64,000 bases of DNA from Hofstenia miamia (Eukaryota > Xenacoelomorpha > Acoela > Hofsteniidae). The notes beneath the pieces were generated by a model. That model ran no database searches. It saw only the letters and a list, made by a program, of their open reading frames with translations, and was not told the DNA's origin. Shown piece by piece: positions 14,451 to 25,236 of this stretch (within the stretch, counting starts at the first letter, position 1; the number at the start of each line of letters is the position of its first letter). The DNA lies in the NCBI GenBank assembly GCA_900660155.1, contig CABFPE010000196.1, positions 644,885-708,884 of the forward strand. The letters run 5' to 3'. The position numbers were made by a program, and so were the translations under genes.

Positions 14451-15450
14451 TAAATGACAATAAAATTTTCTCAAATAATCAATTTGGACTTCGACCTAAA
14501 TTTAACATATTTGATACGATTTTATCAATCACAGAAAAGATTAAACTAAATTTAAATTAAAACTTGTTCTCAGCGGTAGCTTTAGTCGATTGAAGTAAAG
14601 CATTTATCTCACTAAATTTCGTTATTTTAATAGAAAAATTTTAGGCAACGATGTTTTAGATTCAATGCAATATGTTTTATTATTATTTTTCTAGACAGTC
14701 GCACACAACGACTAAAAATGGATTAAATTGTTCAAAATATACTATTACAAATATAGTTCTTGCCCAGTACCTGTACTAGGCTCCATTCTATTTTCATTAC
14801 ACGTAAATGATATTTCAAAATCCTTGGAAAACAGAAGTATTTATCAATATGCAGATGATACATTGCATATTACGAACAGCAAAAGATTCCTCTTATGCAA
14901 CCAGACGTCTGACAAAAGATCTTAAAAATCTCGTAACATTATTGAATCGTAATAAACTGAAAATTAATTCTGACAAATCTCAATTTATTATTTTTTCATC
15001 TAAAGAACAAAGAAAGTGTACTAAAAATATTTTAAAAAATGTTTGTGATAATGTAATTCTTCAAAGCACATGTGTAAATTACCTTCGTAAACTAATAGAG
15101 AATGACTTAAAATTAGATATTTTTCTTTCCCAAAAATTGAAAAAAATGGCATCTGAAGCAACATATTTGTACAATTTGCGTGATGTAGGAAATACGTTTC
15201 ATTTTTCCTGATTCCATTTAATTACAGCGCATTTCTTTTTCAAAATTTAACATCGCAAAAACGTTCATAACTATCATAGATTTTTAACTGGGCATTAGAA
15301 CACTGGGTTATATTGAAAACCATGAGTATATAACGCAATTAAAATCATGATATAATATCTTGGCCCCGAGTTACTTTATTCGGTATCAATCTCTATGTAA
15401 GATTGATAAATTTCTTCATGAATTAAGTTAATAAAGTTTTTTAATAATTA
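14449..15450 (+). mobile_element. Reverse transcriptase relic of a second non-LTR retrotransposon
   Basis: Frames in order show RT domain blocks: NQFGLRPKFNIFDTILSITE (14477-14540; compare GFRxxxST in the fingers), GSILFSLHVNDISKSLEN (14776-14832; PQGSxLGPLLF block damaged), YQYADDTLHIT (about 14840-14875, catalytic YADD intact), RNKLKINSDKSQFIIFSSK (14950-15006) and NVILQSTCVNYLRKLIENDL (about 15055-15113; the YLG motif block). The YADD and KINSDKSQ segments lie in different frames, so at least one frameshift separates them. It lacks the endonuclease. The sequence differs from the element at 4.6-7.2 kb. CR1/Jockey-like affiliation is inferred. Confidence 0.75.
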
Positions 15451-15745
15451 CATCGAAGTCAATAAAAGGAATAAAATGGCTAAATACTAAGAGATCATAA
15501 AATTCGATGTTCTGGAACTCTGACTTCAGCAAATTGTATGTAATAACAAAAAATTGTGAGATGTGTTCAAAGACCACAGCAACTTTAATATTTGGCAGAA
15601 TGGTGACCAATGACAAACTGAACTCATTAAGAAAGCAATTATCCGATCCCATTCTGAGCTGAAGTTCTGAAGCAAACTTTTTGATGAAGATAGCAATAAA
15701 AATACTAACTTCTTTAAAAAAAAGTATGTGTATAACTAGAAACAT
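15428..15745 (-). pseudogene. Possible hAT (ZBED5/FAM200-like) transposase fragment
   Basis: A 105-codon minus-strand open frame. Its spacing of ELQLRMGSDNCFLNEFSLSL, a central lysine-poor helix region and LKSEFQNIEFYDLLVFSHF resembles the part of FAM200/ZBED5-type hAT transposases around the usual 'LNxLNLSLQG ... LxSEFxNRFxDF' blocks. It lacks the DNA-binding BED finger and the C-terminal dimerisation block, so it would be a fragment. The resemblance is by eye only and moderate. It overlaps nothing else recognised. Confidence 0.4.
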
Positions 15746-15749
15746 AATG

Positions 15750-16250
15750 AAACTATAATTTTTAGATATTATGTCTTGCTAAAAATATTATAAGAAAAGT
15801 AAAAAAAATTGGTGCCAAATCTTTCAAAATCGAGATTTGCCATTACTTTTCAAGAGTGTGCCTCCTCAGCATCCCTCTTCCGGCAAAAATAGGACTAGAA
15901 CACTCCAAAAGGGCTCACCTCATAAAATCAATGGTTTTCATCATCAAGCAGCGAAACTTAGAAGGACAATGACTTACATATTACTGAAAACTAATAGAAC
16001 AAAAAATTCAATGCTCTGGTAGTCTAACGTCATAATAAGCCCTGACACATACAATTTAATGTAGGCCTATTCAGTTGTGGCTTAAAGTTTAAGCTTCTAA
16101 ATTATATGTAATATATAATTGAAAAGAAACTTAGAGACCCAATTCATGCGTTTTTAGAATACGATTTAGGAAAGTATAAACCTTGAATTTCAGTGTGTAG
16201 AGTGGTTCTTCTTTAGCAGTTGTATGAAAAGACTTGTTTAATTGAACGGT
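15750..16250. other. Spacer between transposon relics
   Basis: No recognisable feature. A plus-strand frame at 15837-16022 is basic but unlike any family I know and has no supporting start or splice context. Confidence 0.35.
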
Positions 16251-16254
16251 TTAA

Positions 16255-16920
16255 TTAAAAGATGATATGAATAGGTGAGAAATTTTGACGAACCGAGGTG
16301 ATACGTTGATGTAGAGATTGCTGAAACTGCCGAGGATTGTTCAAGAAATCGATGAGGCCTGTGTTAATGACGACGTGTTGAAGGCGTTGTGGTGTGTAGT
16401 TTTTTACTTTTTCGTTGAGCTGTTGAGTGCTGTGTCCTGGATAGCTGTGAACTGTTGTAGTTTGATTAAAGAGGAGATTATGTGATCTAGCATATTTGAG
16501 AATCGAGCTTCCAAGAACGAGTGTTGTAGAATTTGATTTGATGCGTTTGATGTGCGTAGTCTGTTTTTCTGATGATGTGTTGGAAGTGGCGGATGTTGAC
16601 GCGGATGATGGTTGCACTTCGGAATCTTTAGATTTTATTATAGGTGACGAAGGAGAAATTTCTGTTTCATTTGAAGATTCTGATTCTACTGAAGATATAT
16701 GAGACGTATGAGTGGATGCTCTTTCAGTAGAGATGTCTTAAGATCTTGAATACACTAACGGAAAACAAATAAAAGAGTTTCGTTTGAATTACTTTGACTG
16801 AGTCGGTAAAACATTTGATGTAGCTGCGACTTTTTTTAGTCTTAATGAAAGCAAATGCCGCGTCCAGTGTTGTGGCACCAGCGAATACGTCATTAATTAC
16901 CGCTTCCAGAGAGAACACGA
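16255..16920 (-). mobile_element. Retrotransposon ORF1-like fragment with SGNH/GDSL esterase-like region
   Basis: On the minus strand, a Ser/Thr-rich low-complexity stretch (about 16700-16530) leads into TTLVLGSSILKYARSHNLLF and later QHVVINTGLIDFLNN (16617-16255). The G-S-S near a beta strand and the V-x-N-T-G-x-x-D block fit block I and block III of SGNH hydrolases, which occur in ORF1 or accessory regions of some non-LTR retrotransposons. The upstream frame 16918-16724 has a different, damaged frame. A (AAT)n-like tract at 16945-16970 is consistent with retroelement debris. The assignment is inferred; breaks and missing RT show it is not functional. Confidence 0.45.
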
Positions 16921-16959
16921 AACCCGACCGTTCTCAACGACGTCCATAATAATTCTAAT

Positions 16960-17990
16960 AATAATAATATACTTCAACTTAAATGGAGATGTAGAGGGGA
17001 AGGAAAGGACTGCTAAGTGTAGAGGAAACTACAGAAGCAGAAGCACTAGGGCTAAAGGAATGTAGGGGGGGTTAAGGAAGATAAGAACTGAGATTGAAGA
17101 AAATAAGGTATACCAGAGTAGGATGAAATCAAAGAGACAAACAAGATATAGGCAGAACGCAACGCATGGAGAATACTGGAGGAATACAGAAATGTGAGAC
17201 AAAGAAGAGAGCAGCAAGTGGTTAAAGAAGGCAGGACTAAAAAGAGAAACAGAAGCACTGATAATGGCAGCACAGGAGCAAGCAATAAGGACAAACTGGG
17301 TGAAGAAGCATATAGACAGAAGAAAGGAAGGAAGTGATAAGTGTAGGCTATGTAAGAAAGAGGTGGAGACAGTAGATCATCTGATAGCAGAAATTATGTG
17401 AGAAATTGGCACAGAATGAGTATAAGTTCAGGCATGACAAGGTGGGACGAATGGTACACTGCAGCTTGAGCAGGAAACATGGGTTAGAAGCAGAAGACAA
17501 GTGGTATGAGCACAAGCCGCAAGGAGCCATAGGGAATGAGAAGGTTAAGATACTGTGGGACTTCAACATAGAGACAAGCAAGGTGATAGAAGCAAGGAGG
17601 CCAAACATAGTAGTGGTAGACAAAGAGAAATGATTGGGAACAGTGATAGACATAGCAGTACCAAAGGACAGGAATGTAGAAAGCAAGAAGAAAGAGAAGA
17701 TAGACAAGTATAGAAAGTTGGCAGAGGAAATAGAAAGACTGTGGAAGTTGAGGAAGGTTGAAGTAGTCCCGGTAGTTGTAGGAGCACTTGGAGCAGTGAG
17801 TAAGAAACATAAGAGATACTTGAAGGATTTGGGAGTACCAAAGTGGGGAGGAGTGGTAGCACAGAAAGCAACATTGTTAGGTACAGCTAGAGTCCTGATA
17901 AAAACTATCAGACTCCCTGGGAACTGGTGAGTTCTCCGAGATGAGAGGGATACCAGCATGAAGCTGTGAGAAGTAATGAAATAATAATTA
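16960..17990 (+). mobile_element. C-terminal part of a non-LTR retrotransposon ORF2
   Basis: Broken frames run from GRKGLLSVEETTEAEALGLK (about 16990-17050) through a C-x2-C...H zinc-knuckle-like block CRLCKKEVETVDHLIA (17342-17390) to 17406-17930, which is open except for one TGA at 17631. That last part contains KILWDFNIETSKVIEARRP, VIDIAVPKDRNVE and VVVGALGAVSKKHKRYL, the signature C-terminus of a common group of metazoan non-LTR elements whose RT lies upstream. The 3' end reaches an AATAATAATTAATTA tail near 17990. Base composition is clearly GC-richer than the surroundings, suggesting a younger insertion. The RT itself is missing (5' truncation), which is usual for these elements. Confidence 0.8.
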
Positions 17991-18009
17991 ATTATTTTGT
18001 GTGGTTACA

Positions 18010-18690
18010 AATAAACTGATTGTCACTTATAAAGAATTAAAAGATATAGTAGAAAATTTTGTGATTATCTCGCTTTCGATACATTAATGTCGCCGAAGAT
18101 TTAAGTTGTTGGTTGTTTCATTTAGCTTTGCCATATTTTATTGATTTCGTTTTATGATTTGTCAAATAATTAGAGCTTCTTTTTTAATGGCATTTTTATA
18201 GATTCCTTAAATTTATAGAAATTTGGTTCTTCCTTTATATCTGGATGGAGCTTGTTCCATAAATCAATTGTAAAATTTGTAAACGATCTTTCTCCTATTT
18301 TCTTTATATTTAATTCTAGTGACGATCTTTTCCAAAATAGCGAGAGGTAATTTTATTTTGATAAGCATTTTTTGTTCTTGATCTTTTTATATGACAGATT
18401 GTACTGCTTGCCCAATTCAAAAGTTTTTGAAATATTTTCTTAGTTACATTAGTATATAAAAAATGAATAAGACAATGTGATAATATAAGAGATCTTAATA
18501 ATATAATCTTCTATTTTATTGGTTGTACTTTTCCATTTCTACTCTTTAGAATCATAAATGAAGTTTCCTCAATAATCAATTTCATCATATTTTGTTGAAC
18601 AAAATGCTTTTACTTTAAATTTTCTTGTAAAATCTATATTTTGAATGTATACTTATAATAAATATTATCTTGAAATTGAATAAATTTAGC
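18010..18690 (-). mobile_element. 3' fragment of a non-LTR RT family (copy 1 of 3)
   Basis: Reading the minus strand, GERSFTNFTIDLWNKLHPD followed by FYKFKESIKM matches the conserved end of CR1/Jockey-like ORF2 proteins (xxxxWNxLPxxI...FKxxL). The same DNA family recurs at 28360-29275 and 46860-47830 inside the tandem units: the plus-strand word ATATCTGGATGGAGC..GTTCCATAAATC is shared with the 28-kb copy. Stops and indels show decay. Confidence 0.6.
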
Positions 18691-19044
18691 ACCAATGAAG
18701 CTGGGAATATCATTTACGTATAGATTCAGTAATGGTAAGCCGAAGCTTGCTAACTGCTCATCGGAAGATACTAATTATTGCGATTGGCGAATTTTAAATG
18801 CCAACCAACATCACAATGCTGATTCTATTAATAGTACAGGTATAGGAAGAGCATTATATTTTAAACACATTGATTTATTTCGAATTTATTATAATACTCA
18901 ATATAATTGTCTGATATGAAAGCCCTGCGAAACGCATGCTAAGTTATTTAACGAGTGATGCAGAATCCACTGCAAAGTCAGTTAGCTTTTCACCAAAAAA
19001 CTGCGTTGAACGTTCTCTTACATTGTAAATACAAGAATCAAGTA

Positions 19045-20346
19045 CCGTAGAGTGGGGTTACTTTGGCCACTGAGAGTAACTTTGACTCACCCATAGCAAC
19101 AAATGTTTTTAAAGCGCCAAAGCTAAACTGGAATGCCCCTGTCCTTTGTTTTGTGCTCAAACGGATATTGATAGGCATTTTAAACAAAAAACAACAAATC
19201 AGGATCAAGATACTGTTAGTTTTGTCAATAAACGTTTCGGAGTTCAAAAGTTGAAATTCAGATGAGTTTGAAATGGTGCAAACTTTGATATATTAAAATA
19301 ACATTGAGAATACCCATATTAACGAAATTCTGAAAGGTAATGAAAAAAAGAACGGCCAATTCAATGAGAGTATTTGATTTGTTCTAAAATCGAAAGCAAA
19401 GAAATTAATACGGTGGACAAATTCACCCTCCGATTTTTATGAATAATTTTTCATGTGTGGGGTAACTTTGGCCACCTATCAATCATTCTTATCCAATAGA
19501 CCAAAGAGCATATAGCATCAAAAATTTTTATTTTAATGCAAACAAAGGATCATTCTTTTTTAGCAGTGTACGAAAGATATTTTCAGCGAGTGTTTATGTG
19601 TCTCACAATGATGCTTTGAATATATTATAGATAGATATAACGGAGTATTTTAATGACTTAATGGATTTTTTATAAAAAAGTTTAATATTCATGATTCAAC
19701 GAGTCCTCAGATGAAAACAACAAATCGACAAGATTTGTATGTAATGAATATTAATTATTTCTGAATGTTATATCAGAATATTTATGAATATGATTTTTTA
19801 CAGATCTATAACAATGCCTCGAAAATATGTCTCTAAAGCAACTCGTCAATACCACGACTACACAGACGCAGATCTTCAAAAAGGTGCAGAAGAAGTGAGG
19901 TCTGGTGGCAGTGCAAGAACTATATCAAAAAATACTGCATCTCAAGGTCATCATTAAAGAATTATTTATCTGGAAAGCATTCAAAACGTCCAGGAAGACT
20001 TACAGTGCTTACTGAACTCGAAGAAATTCATTTAAAACCAAAATTATTTTATTTTATGAGAATTTCTAATATATCGCTTTTGTACTCGAAAACATATCAC
20101 ATTCGACACACAATTTTGTGATCAATTCAGGGTGGCCAAAGTTACCCCACCAATGGAGGAAAACATTGACCACCCAATTTTTGGTACATAGAACAAACTG
20201 TGTCAGGTTGACATCAAAACGCCGATCTAATTCGAAATCTATGGCCTTGATTTTCAATTTAGAAACCATGTGATATAATTCTAACTTGATAAGGAATGAC
20301 AAGGCAAAGAGTAACTAAACTGGGTCAGAGTTACCACACTCTACGC
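19045..20346 (+). mobile_element. Pogo-like DNA transposon remnant with TIRs and TA target
   Basis: The left end (from 19045) reads CCGTAGAGTGGGGTTACTTT and the right end, reversed, reads GCGTAGAGTGTGGTAACTCT; both are flanked by TA (19043-19044 and 20347-20348), the Tc1/mariner/pogo target. Inside, 19814-20040 encodes MPRKYVSKATRQYHDYTDAD and then KHSKRPGRLTVLTELEEIH, resembling the Psq/CENP-B-type N-terminal helix-turn-helix of pogo-group transposases, but a frameshift separates the halves and no DDE catalytic domain follows. Extra TIR-like copies lie inside the element at about 19457-19480 and 20130-20150. It is therefore a short, dead derivative of about 1.3 kb. Confidence 0.75.
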
Positions 20347-20349
20347 TAC

Positions 20350-21763
20350 TGCGACATTTTTAATGCATGATAATCACCTACCTTAGTAAATGATCTGCAC
20401 AAACATCTGAATACTATTGTCATGAATGCAAGCTGACGCTAAATGTGATCGCTGGAAATAATTTTCTTCAAAGCTTCCAAATTTGAACCCCTAGCCGATT
20501 GACCAAGTTCATCAATTTATGAATGAACATTCTCAAAATTCTCTCAGTAAAAAAGCATTAATACTAGCAATATCACTCATGGCTCGAATATCATAGTCAG
20601 CCTATTCGAAGCATTGCTAGGCAGATTAAAAATTTGATCGTTCAGTAGTAATTCTTTTAATTGCACCAACATTTGCTTCAAAGTGTTCTGTTAACTCCTG
20701 CGTTACGACATTATTGTCAGTTTTCTCGAGTTCAAACAATTCCACAAAGATGCATTTAGTGTATTTCTGCCCAATCGAGTACTCCAACAAAATTTTTACA
20801 GTGTGCATTTTGACTTTCAGTGAAATTTTTAAGAAAGTTCTTTGTTAAGTTGAGTCATCAGGAGTATCGTTTAGAGTATAAAGTTGCTTAAACTTGGCTG
20901 GATATTTGCTTTCATAAACACCTTCACCATATTCTTATAGAAATTGTTTGTTGAGACTGAATGTGTTTCAGTGACAAGAAAGATTATTGTCAAATGAAAC
21001 ATTTTTCTCGTGTTTGGCGGTTAAAGTATGAGAATTAATAAAATAATGATCTTATTGGTGAACTCGGATGAAGGCTACATAACCAATAGAGATACCCAAA
21101 CTTTCTGAAATAAAGGTATTAGAGGGGGAAAATCAAAGTTGGAAGTAAATTATTAAATATTATTTATATTTATAATTTCAAAACAAAAATATTTGATGAA
21201 AATCGACTATTTCATATATTGCGAAATATCATCACTCTATAAAAATTAAGTCCATTTGAATCAAAATAAAAATTGAATTAAGCATTGTTTCATATAATTT
21301 TAGTAGTTCTGCAAACTCTTGACACTAATAAGAAGTTATTCAATCATATTCAAATAATGAAAATATTAAAAGCTGTCACAAAATATTAAAGAAGTTATGC
21401 AATCTAAGTCTTAGATAATAAGTTTGTAATATTTAAGCCTTCATTTTTGCTGAAAACGTTATAAGTTTAAATTGCTTCTAGGACACTGATATGTTCTTGT
21501 ATTGGTAGTAATGATCATTACACATTATATGCAACCTACAACGAATGCTTGGTCAGGGAGTTCATGAGATCGGTGCTTGTCAAACGTACCTGTTATTGAT
21601 TGTACATTTCATCTATCTATCTATCTATAATGTCGCGAGTTGGGCGCGAAGCTACATTTTTGGTTCTCACTAATCTTGATCATGAAATTCTCTAAACCTT
21701 TTTATATTTGTTTTGAGTTTAACTTTATCGACTACAGCTTTAGCCATTGGGCTCGGGTGGAGA
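20350..21763. other. Spacer before the tandem ubiquitin-like array
   Basis: No coding sequence recognised. A minus-strand frame (20626-20808) has no family resemblance. A short ATCT tetranucleotide run is at about 21610-21627. The first tandem unit begins near 21764, where similarity to 34342 starts. Confidence 0.4.
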
Positions 21764-22289
21764 TGCTGTGATGATATTACTGCTTGCCCATCTCATAAAT
21801 ATTTCATCTGCATCAAGCCACTTTAGAGAAAGATAAACAAATTTTAATTTTTTATGTGAGAAATCAGATTGGCTCGTTTATGTTTTACAAAGTATATTAG
21901 AAATATACTATTTCTCTTCACTAGCAATATATATATATATATATATAAATTTTTAAAAGAATATAGATATTTGTATTTCGTGAAAACATCAAATGACTGC
22001 TGAGATAAATTTTTTTAAACATTATATACATCATGAATTTGAAAAAAATAAAAGAGAGAAATATGTCACGTTAAGGCATTTAAAAAAAATTTGTTCAATA
22101 ACAAAGTTCTTAAAAGAATTGTGTCCGTCAATAGACAGTATGAAAATTATAATATAATATTATTAGAGATGTAGTTAGCATACATAAATCAGTCTCTTCA
22201 CTAAGCAGGTGCCTGAGGAATCCCGCCAACATTTTGAGTGAATCCACCAACAATTTTATATTAGTTTCAACCATAAGCATCCAAACAGG

Positions 22290-22299
22290 TATATAAAAG
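22290..22299 (+). promoter_or_regulatory. TATA box upstream of type A exon, unit 1
   Basis: TATATAAAAG followed by GGG, with an initiator-like ATTAGTTAC about 20-25 bp downstream. The element is conserved at 34868 and 41372, about 415 bp before each type A ATG. A leader exon spliced to the acceptor TTTGCTAATGCAG just before the ATG would fit. A second TATA-like word (TATATATAAAATG, about 22597) lies closer to the ATG. Confidence 0.4.
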
Positions 22300-22705
22300 G
22301 GGACTTCACAATTAGTTACTATAAAAAACTGCAGATTTTTCTGTAAAAGTTGTGAAAAAAGTTGTCAACTCGCTTGCCCTTCCTAATTTTTAGACGTTAA
22401 CTCTTATTCATTTGCCGCAAATTTACAAACATTATTACGAGAAACAATTTTTTCCAAATAATAATAAATGAAAATTATATTTCACAGGAATGTATTTTTC
22501 AGAAATGGAGTGTATATCAAATAGATTGTGATAAAAAATCAAAATCACAATGCTTGCATTAACTTTGCCATTTGACGCCATCTTTACAAATCCTAGGTAT
22601 ATATAAAATGCTATCATAAATTGTATGATTGAAACAAACGACATGTTTAAACAAATGCAAAACGTACTTTAACACGTTGTTTGCTAATGCAGGAAGTGAT
22701 ATACA

Positions 22706-22874
22706 ATGACTAAAATTAAAATATTGGTACCTGAATGCCATCCTAAGAAAAAAAGCGTTTCAGTCGAAGTTGACAGTGAGAAAGATACGGTCGAGAATGT
22801 TAAATATAAAACTCAAGATCAAATTCCAATGCTTTCTGTGGAAAACATGAAACTATTCTGTAAAAGGGAAGGCG
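22706..22874 (+). CDS. Type A ubiquitin-like first coding exon, unit 1
   Basis: ATG at 22706 opens a 56-residue segment that fits the N-terminal half of a ubiquitin fold: two beta strands (TKIKILVPE... SVSVEVDSE), then DTVENVKYKTQDQ aligned to the ubiquitin helix TIENVKAKIQDK, then ENMKLFCKREG aligned to the strand around LIFAGKQ. It ends at donor G|GTAAAT (22874/22875) in phase 1, the same phase as type B. Reading through the donor gives only a few residues before TAG/TAA. No exon 2 like that of type B is visible before the type B exon. It may be an alternative first exon to the exons at 29.8-32.3 kb, or a stranded half-gene. The same protein is encoded at 35282 and 41786. Confidence 0.65.
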
Positions 22875-22899
22875 GTAAATTTTCTAGATTATATTAAAA

Positions 22900-25236
22900 A
22901 ATTTGTAATTATGAAACCTTCGGGCATTCCAAAGTCTCTACTTCTTTTTTTCAGATTTGGACATAGCTGTTGTGGGGATGATATTTCTATCCCCATTCCC
23001 ACCCCAACTATATAATTCCTATTGAAATCTCCAGGCAACCAACATTTCCATAGAAATTTTTGTATGAATGGTAATAAAAAATTACGAACTGAAGTATAAC
23101 CATAAGACTAAATAGTATACAACGATTAAATTCAATCCAATTTGAACTATATACAATTGATTTATGCTATGCATGATTGATTGTATTGTGAAGATTGTTT
23201 TTGGATATTATATTAATTAGTAATATTTAATAAATTGAATAACCAAATAGCAAGCATTGCCGGATAACCAATGGTCTATTAATGGGATCAATGGCCATTC
23301 ACTTGCCAAACATAACTAACAAAACAAAAAGTCTTTAAAATCTTAAAATTTTGCAGAAATATTATATATTATTGTATATAATATATGCATTTCATTAAAG
23401 TTTGATTTTAATTTTCAAAAAGTATTATGTATCAGTTTCTTATAGCCCCTTAATTATGCGCAATTGCCCATTATAGGCATTACTGGATAGATCTGCCATC
23501 TAGCGAAGAAATGATTTACAATTATGCTGATCAAATGTGTTACCCTTCAGTAGTTGATGACGGAATCTAGTATGCCAGCTCTTGTTTTCATGAGCACTGT
23601 ATAATGAATTCAATGGCTTGCACAAGGTCAGGTTCAATCTTTATGATAGTATTCAATATACACTTCCAACTGTGTTTTCTAACTCAACCAAATTATACCA
23701 AATTTCGAATTACAATTTAAAATACAATATTGGCCATCATCAGTAGATTGTTTGTAGGAAACATGTGATATTTGTGCCACTGACGCCTTCAGTGGCCCAC
23801 TGATGGACAACTTGCGGCATCAGGGGTATCCTTAGTAATCATTAATCGATGAGTAAAGCTCACTTCATTATTTTGATTCCTAGTTCCTGTTATTGTAAGA
23901 AAGGAATTGCAAAAAGCTTTGTTGTTCATATTGCAACCGTTTCAAAACAAACAAGGAACCAAAATCACTATCCAGTAGGATGGGCTCCAAATTCTTCAAA
24001 TGAACAAGGACAAGTCGCTCAGCTAATGTAACGGACGGAATCTTTTTATTTTATTACCGTACACCTTAGTATATTTCAAAAATACTAGCGCGGTTAATTT
24101 ATCTCTATTTTACGCTTACACAGGAAATTTATGTTATCATGTGTCTAGTCTATTATATATTTCTAGATTTCCATGATTCTGTATAGATACATAAAATAAA
24201 TTATAATATGAATGAGAAATATTGTCAAGTGGTGTTGTAAATTTCGAAAAATGAGAAATAATCCCTACCAAATACCCATGGGGATTCATATGGGGATGGA
24301 ACTGTTTACACGCCACCCCATCCCATGGCAGCTCTGGATTTGGACAATCAACTCTACGAGCAGCTTACCAAGAGCAAAACACTTTAACCAGTCTATCCGA
24401 TACAATATTGAAACAGTTTTTACTTGTCTAAAAGTTGGTTAAGAATTCAAATTTAAAAAGAACGATCGAATTATGTCTGGTTGCCCACCTAAACTGTAAA
24501 CACCATAGCAGAATAAATCGAAATTTACAAAAAAATCCAATTTAATTTAAAAATGTGGGCAGTCTTCATAGCAGCATTGTTTAAAGTGTGAATCGTTCGA
24601 ACATCATAACATTGATTTTCGGAAATGAGTATCGAATATATACTTCAATCAGTTCATAGATCAATATTGTTTATTTGGAAATATATAAATTAATCTAATT
24701 GTTGTTAACAAATTAATTAAGAAATTTTGAAATAATGTAAACAACACAAAACAATTAAAAAACTGTAGTGTAATTCATTCCACAGTGGTTTTCAACCTTG
24801 CTTTGAAACAAGGAGCACTAGGCCAGTTCTAGATTGTGTAATTTTAATGATGAGCTTCCAATTTAGTGACTTCCTGTGTTCTTACCTCGCGACAGTGATT
24901 TCAACTATGAGGAGGTTCCATTCAATGACTTATCTTTTGTATGGATAATATCCTAAAACAATATTTAGCACTTATAATTCGCAAACTAATGAAAAATCCA
25001 AAATCTGAAAATTGCACAGAATAGAGAAATGTCTTCTTCTTCTTCTTCTACACTTGAAAAGATGCTAGTAATTTGAGTTTGATTAGAAAGTGTCTCAATT
25101 GAACATTGGCGGTCAGCATATACATAAAGAAATTTTGGTATTTTATCGTTTCTCCAATGATTTTTAAAATGTCTCTCTTCATTAAAAAATAGTTAATATT
25201 TATAACTTCTTTAGGTGAGGTATCAGCATGCAATAT
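22900..25236. other. Non-coding part of unit 1 between A and B
   Basis: No credible coding sequence. Open frames at 23849-24031, 24212-24442 and 25048-25233 (minus) recur unchanged in other copies only because the DNA itself is nearly identical; they resemble no family. A small hairpin GGGGAT..ATCCCC lies near 22976-22996. A possible short terminal exon for type A begins after TTTTTTTCAG at about 22954 and would end at a TGA near 23023, but it is not ubiquitin-like. A CTT triplet run is near 25033. Confidence 0.4.

Noticed and set aside
14002-14560. Long open frames across the 332-N gap on both strands
   Set aside because: They are open only because Ns translate as X; flanks are (TA)n and have no coding signal.
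17029-17959. Leucine/serine-rich minus-strand frames up to 203 codons
   Set aside because: Antisense of the retrotransposon ORF2 tail; purine-rich sense codons give hydrophobic antisense frames.
22435-22741. Minus-strand frames over the type A/B starts (also 27730-27939, 39695-39904, 41517-41717, 46254-46463)
   Set aside because: Shadows of the ubiquitin-like exons and their conserved 5' flanks on the opposite strand.
22954-23023. Short terminal exon for type A after TTTTTTTCAG, giving a 76-residue protein like ubiquitin in length
   Set aside because: The added residues (LSPFPPQLYNSY) do not match the second half of a ubiquitin fold; length match is probably chance. Kept only as an alternative.
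23849-24442. Frames of 60 and 76 codons conserved in several units as candidate genes
   Set aside because: Protein identity merely reflects DNA identity between recent duplicates; no splice, start or family support.
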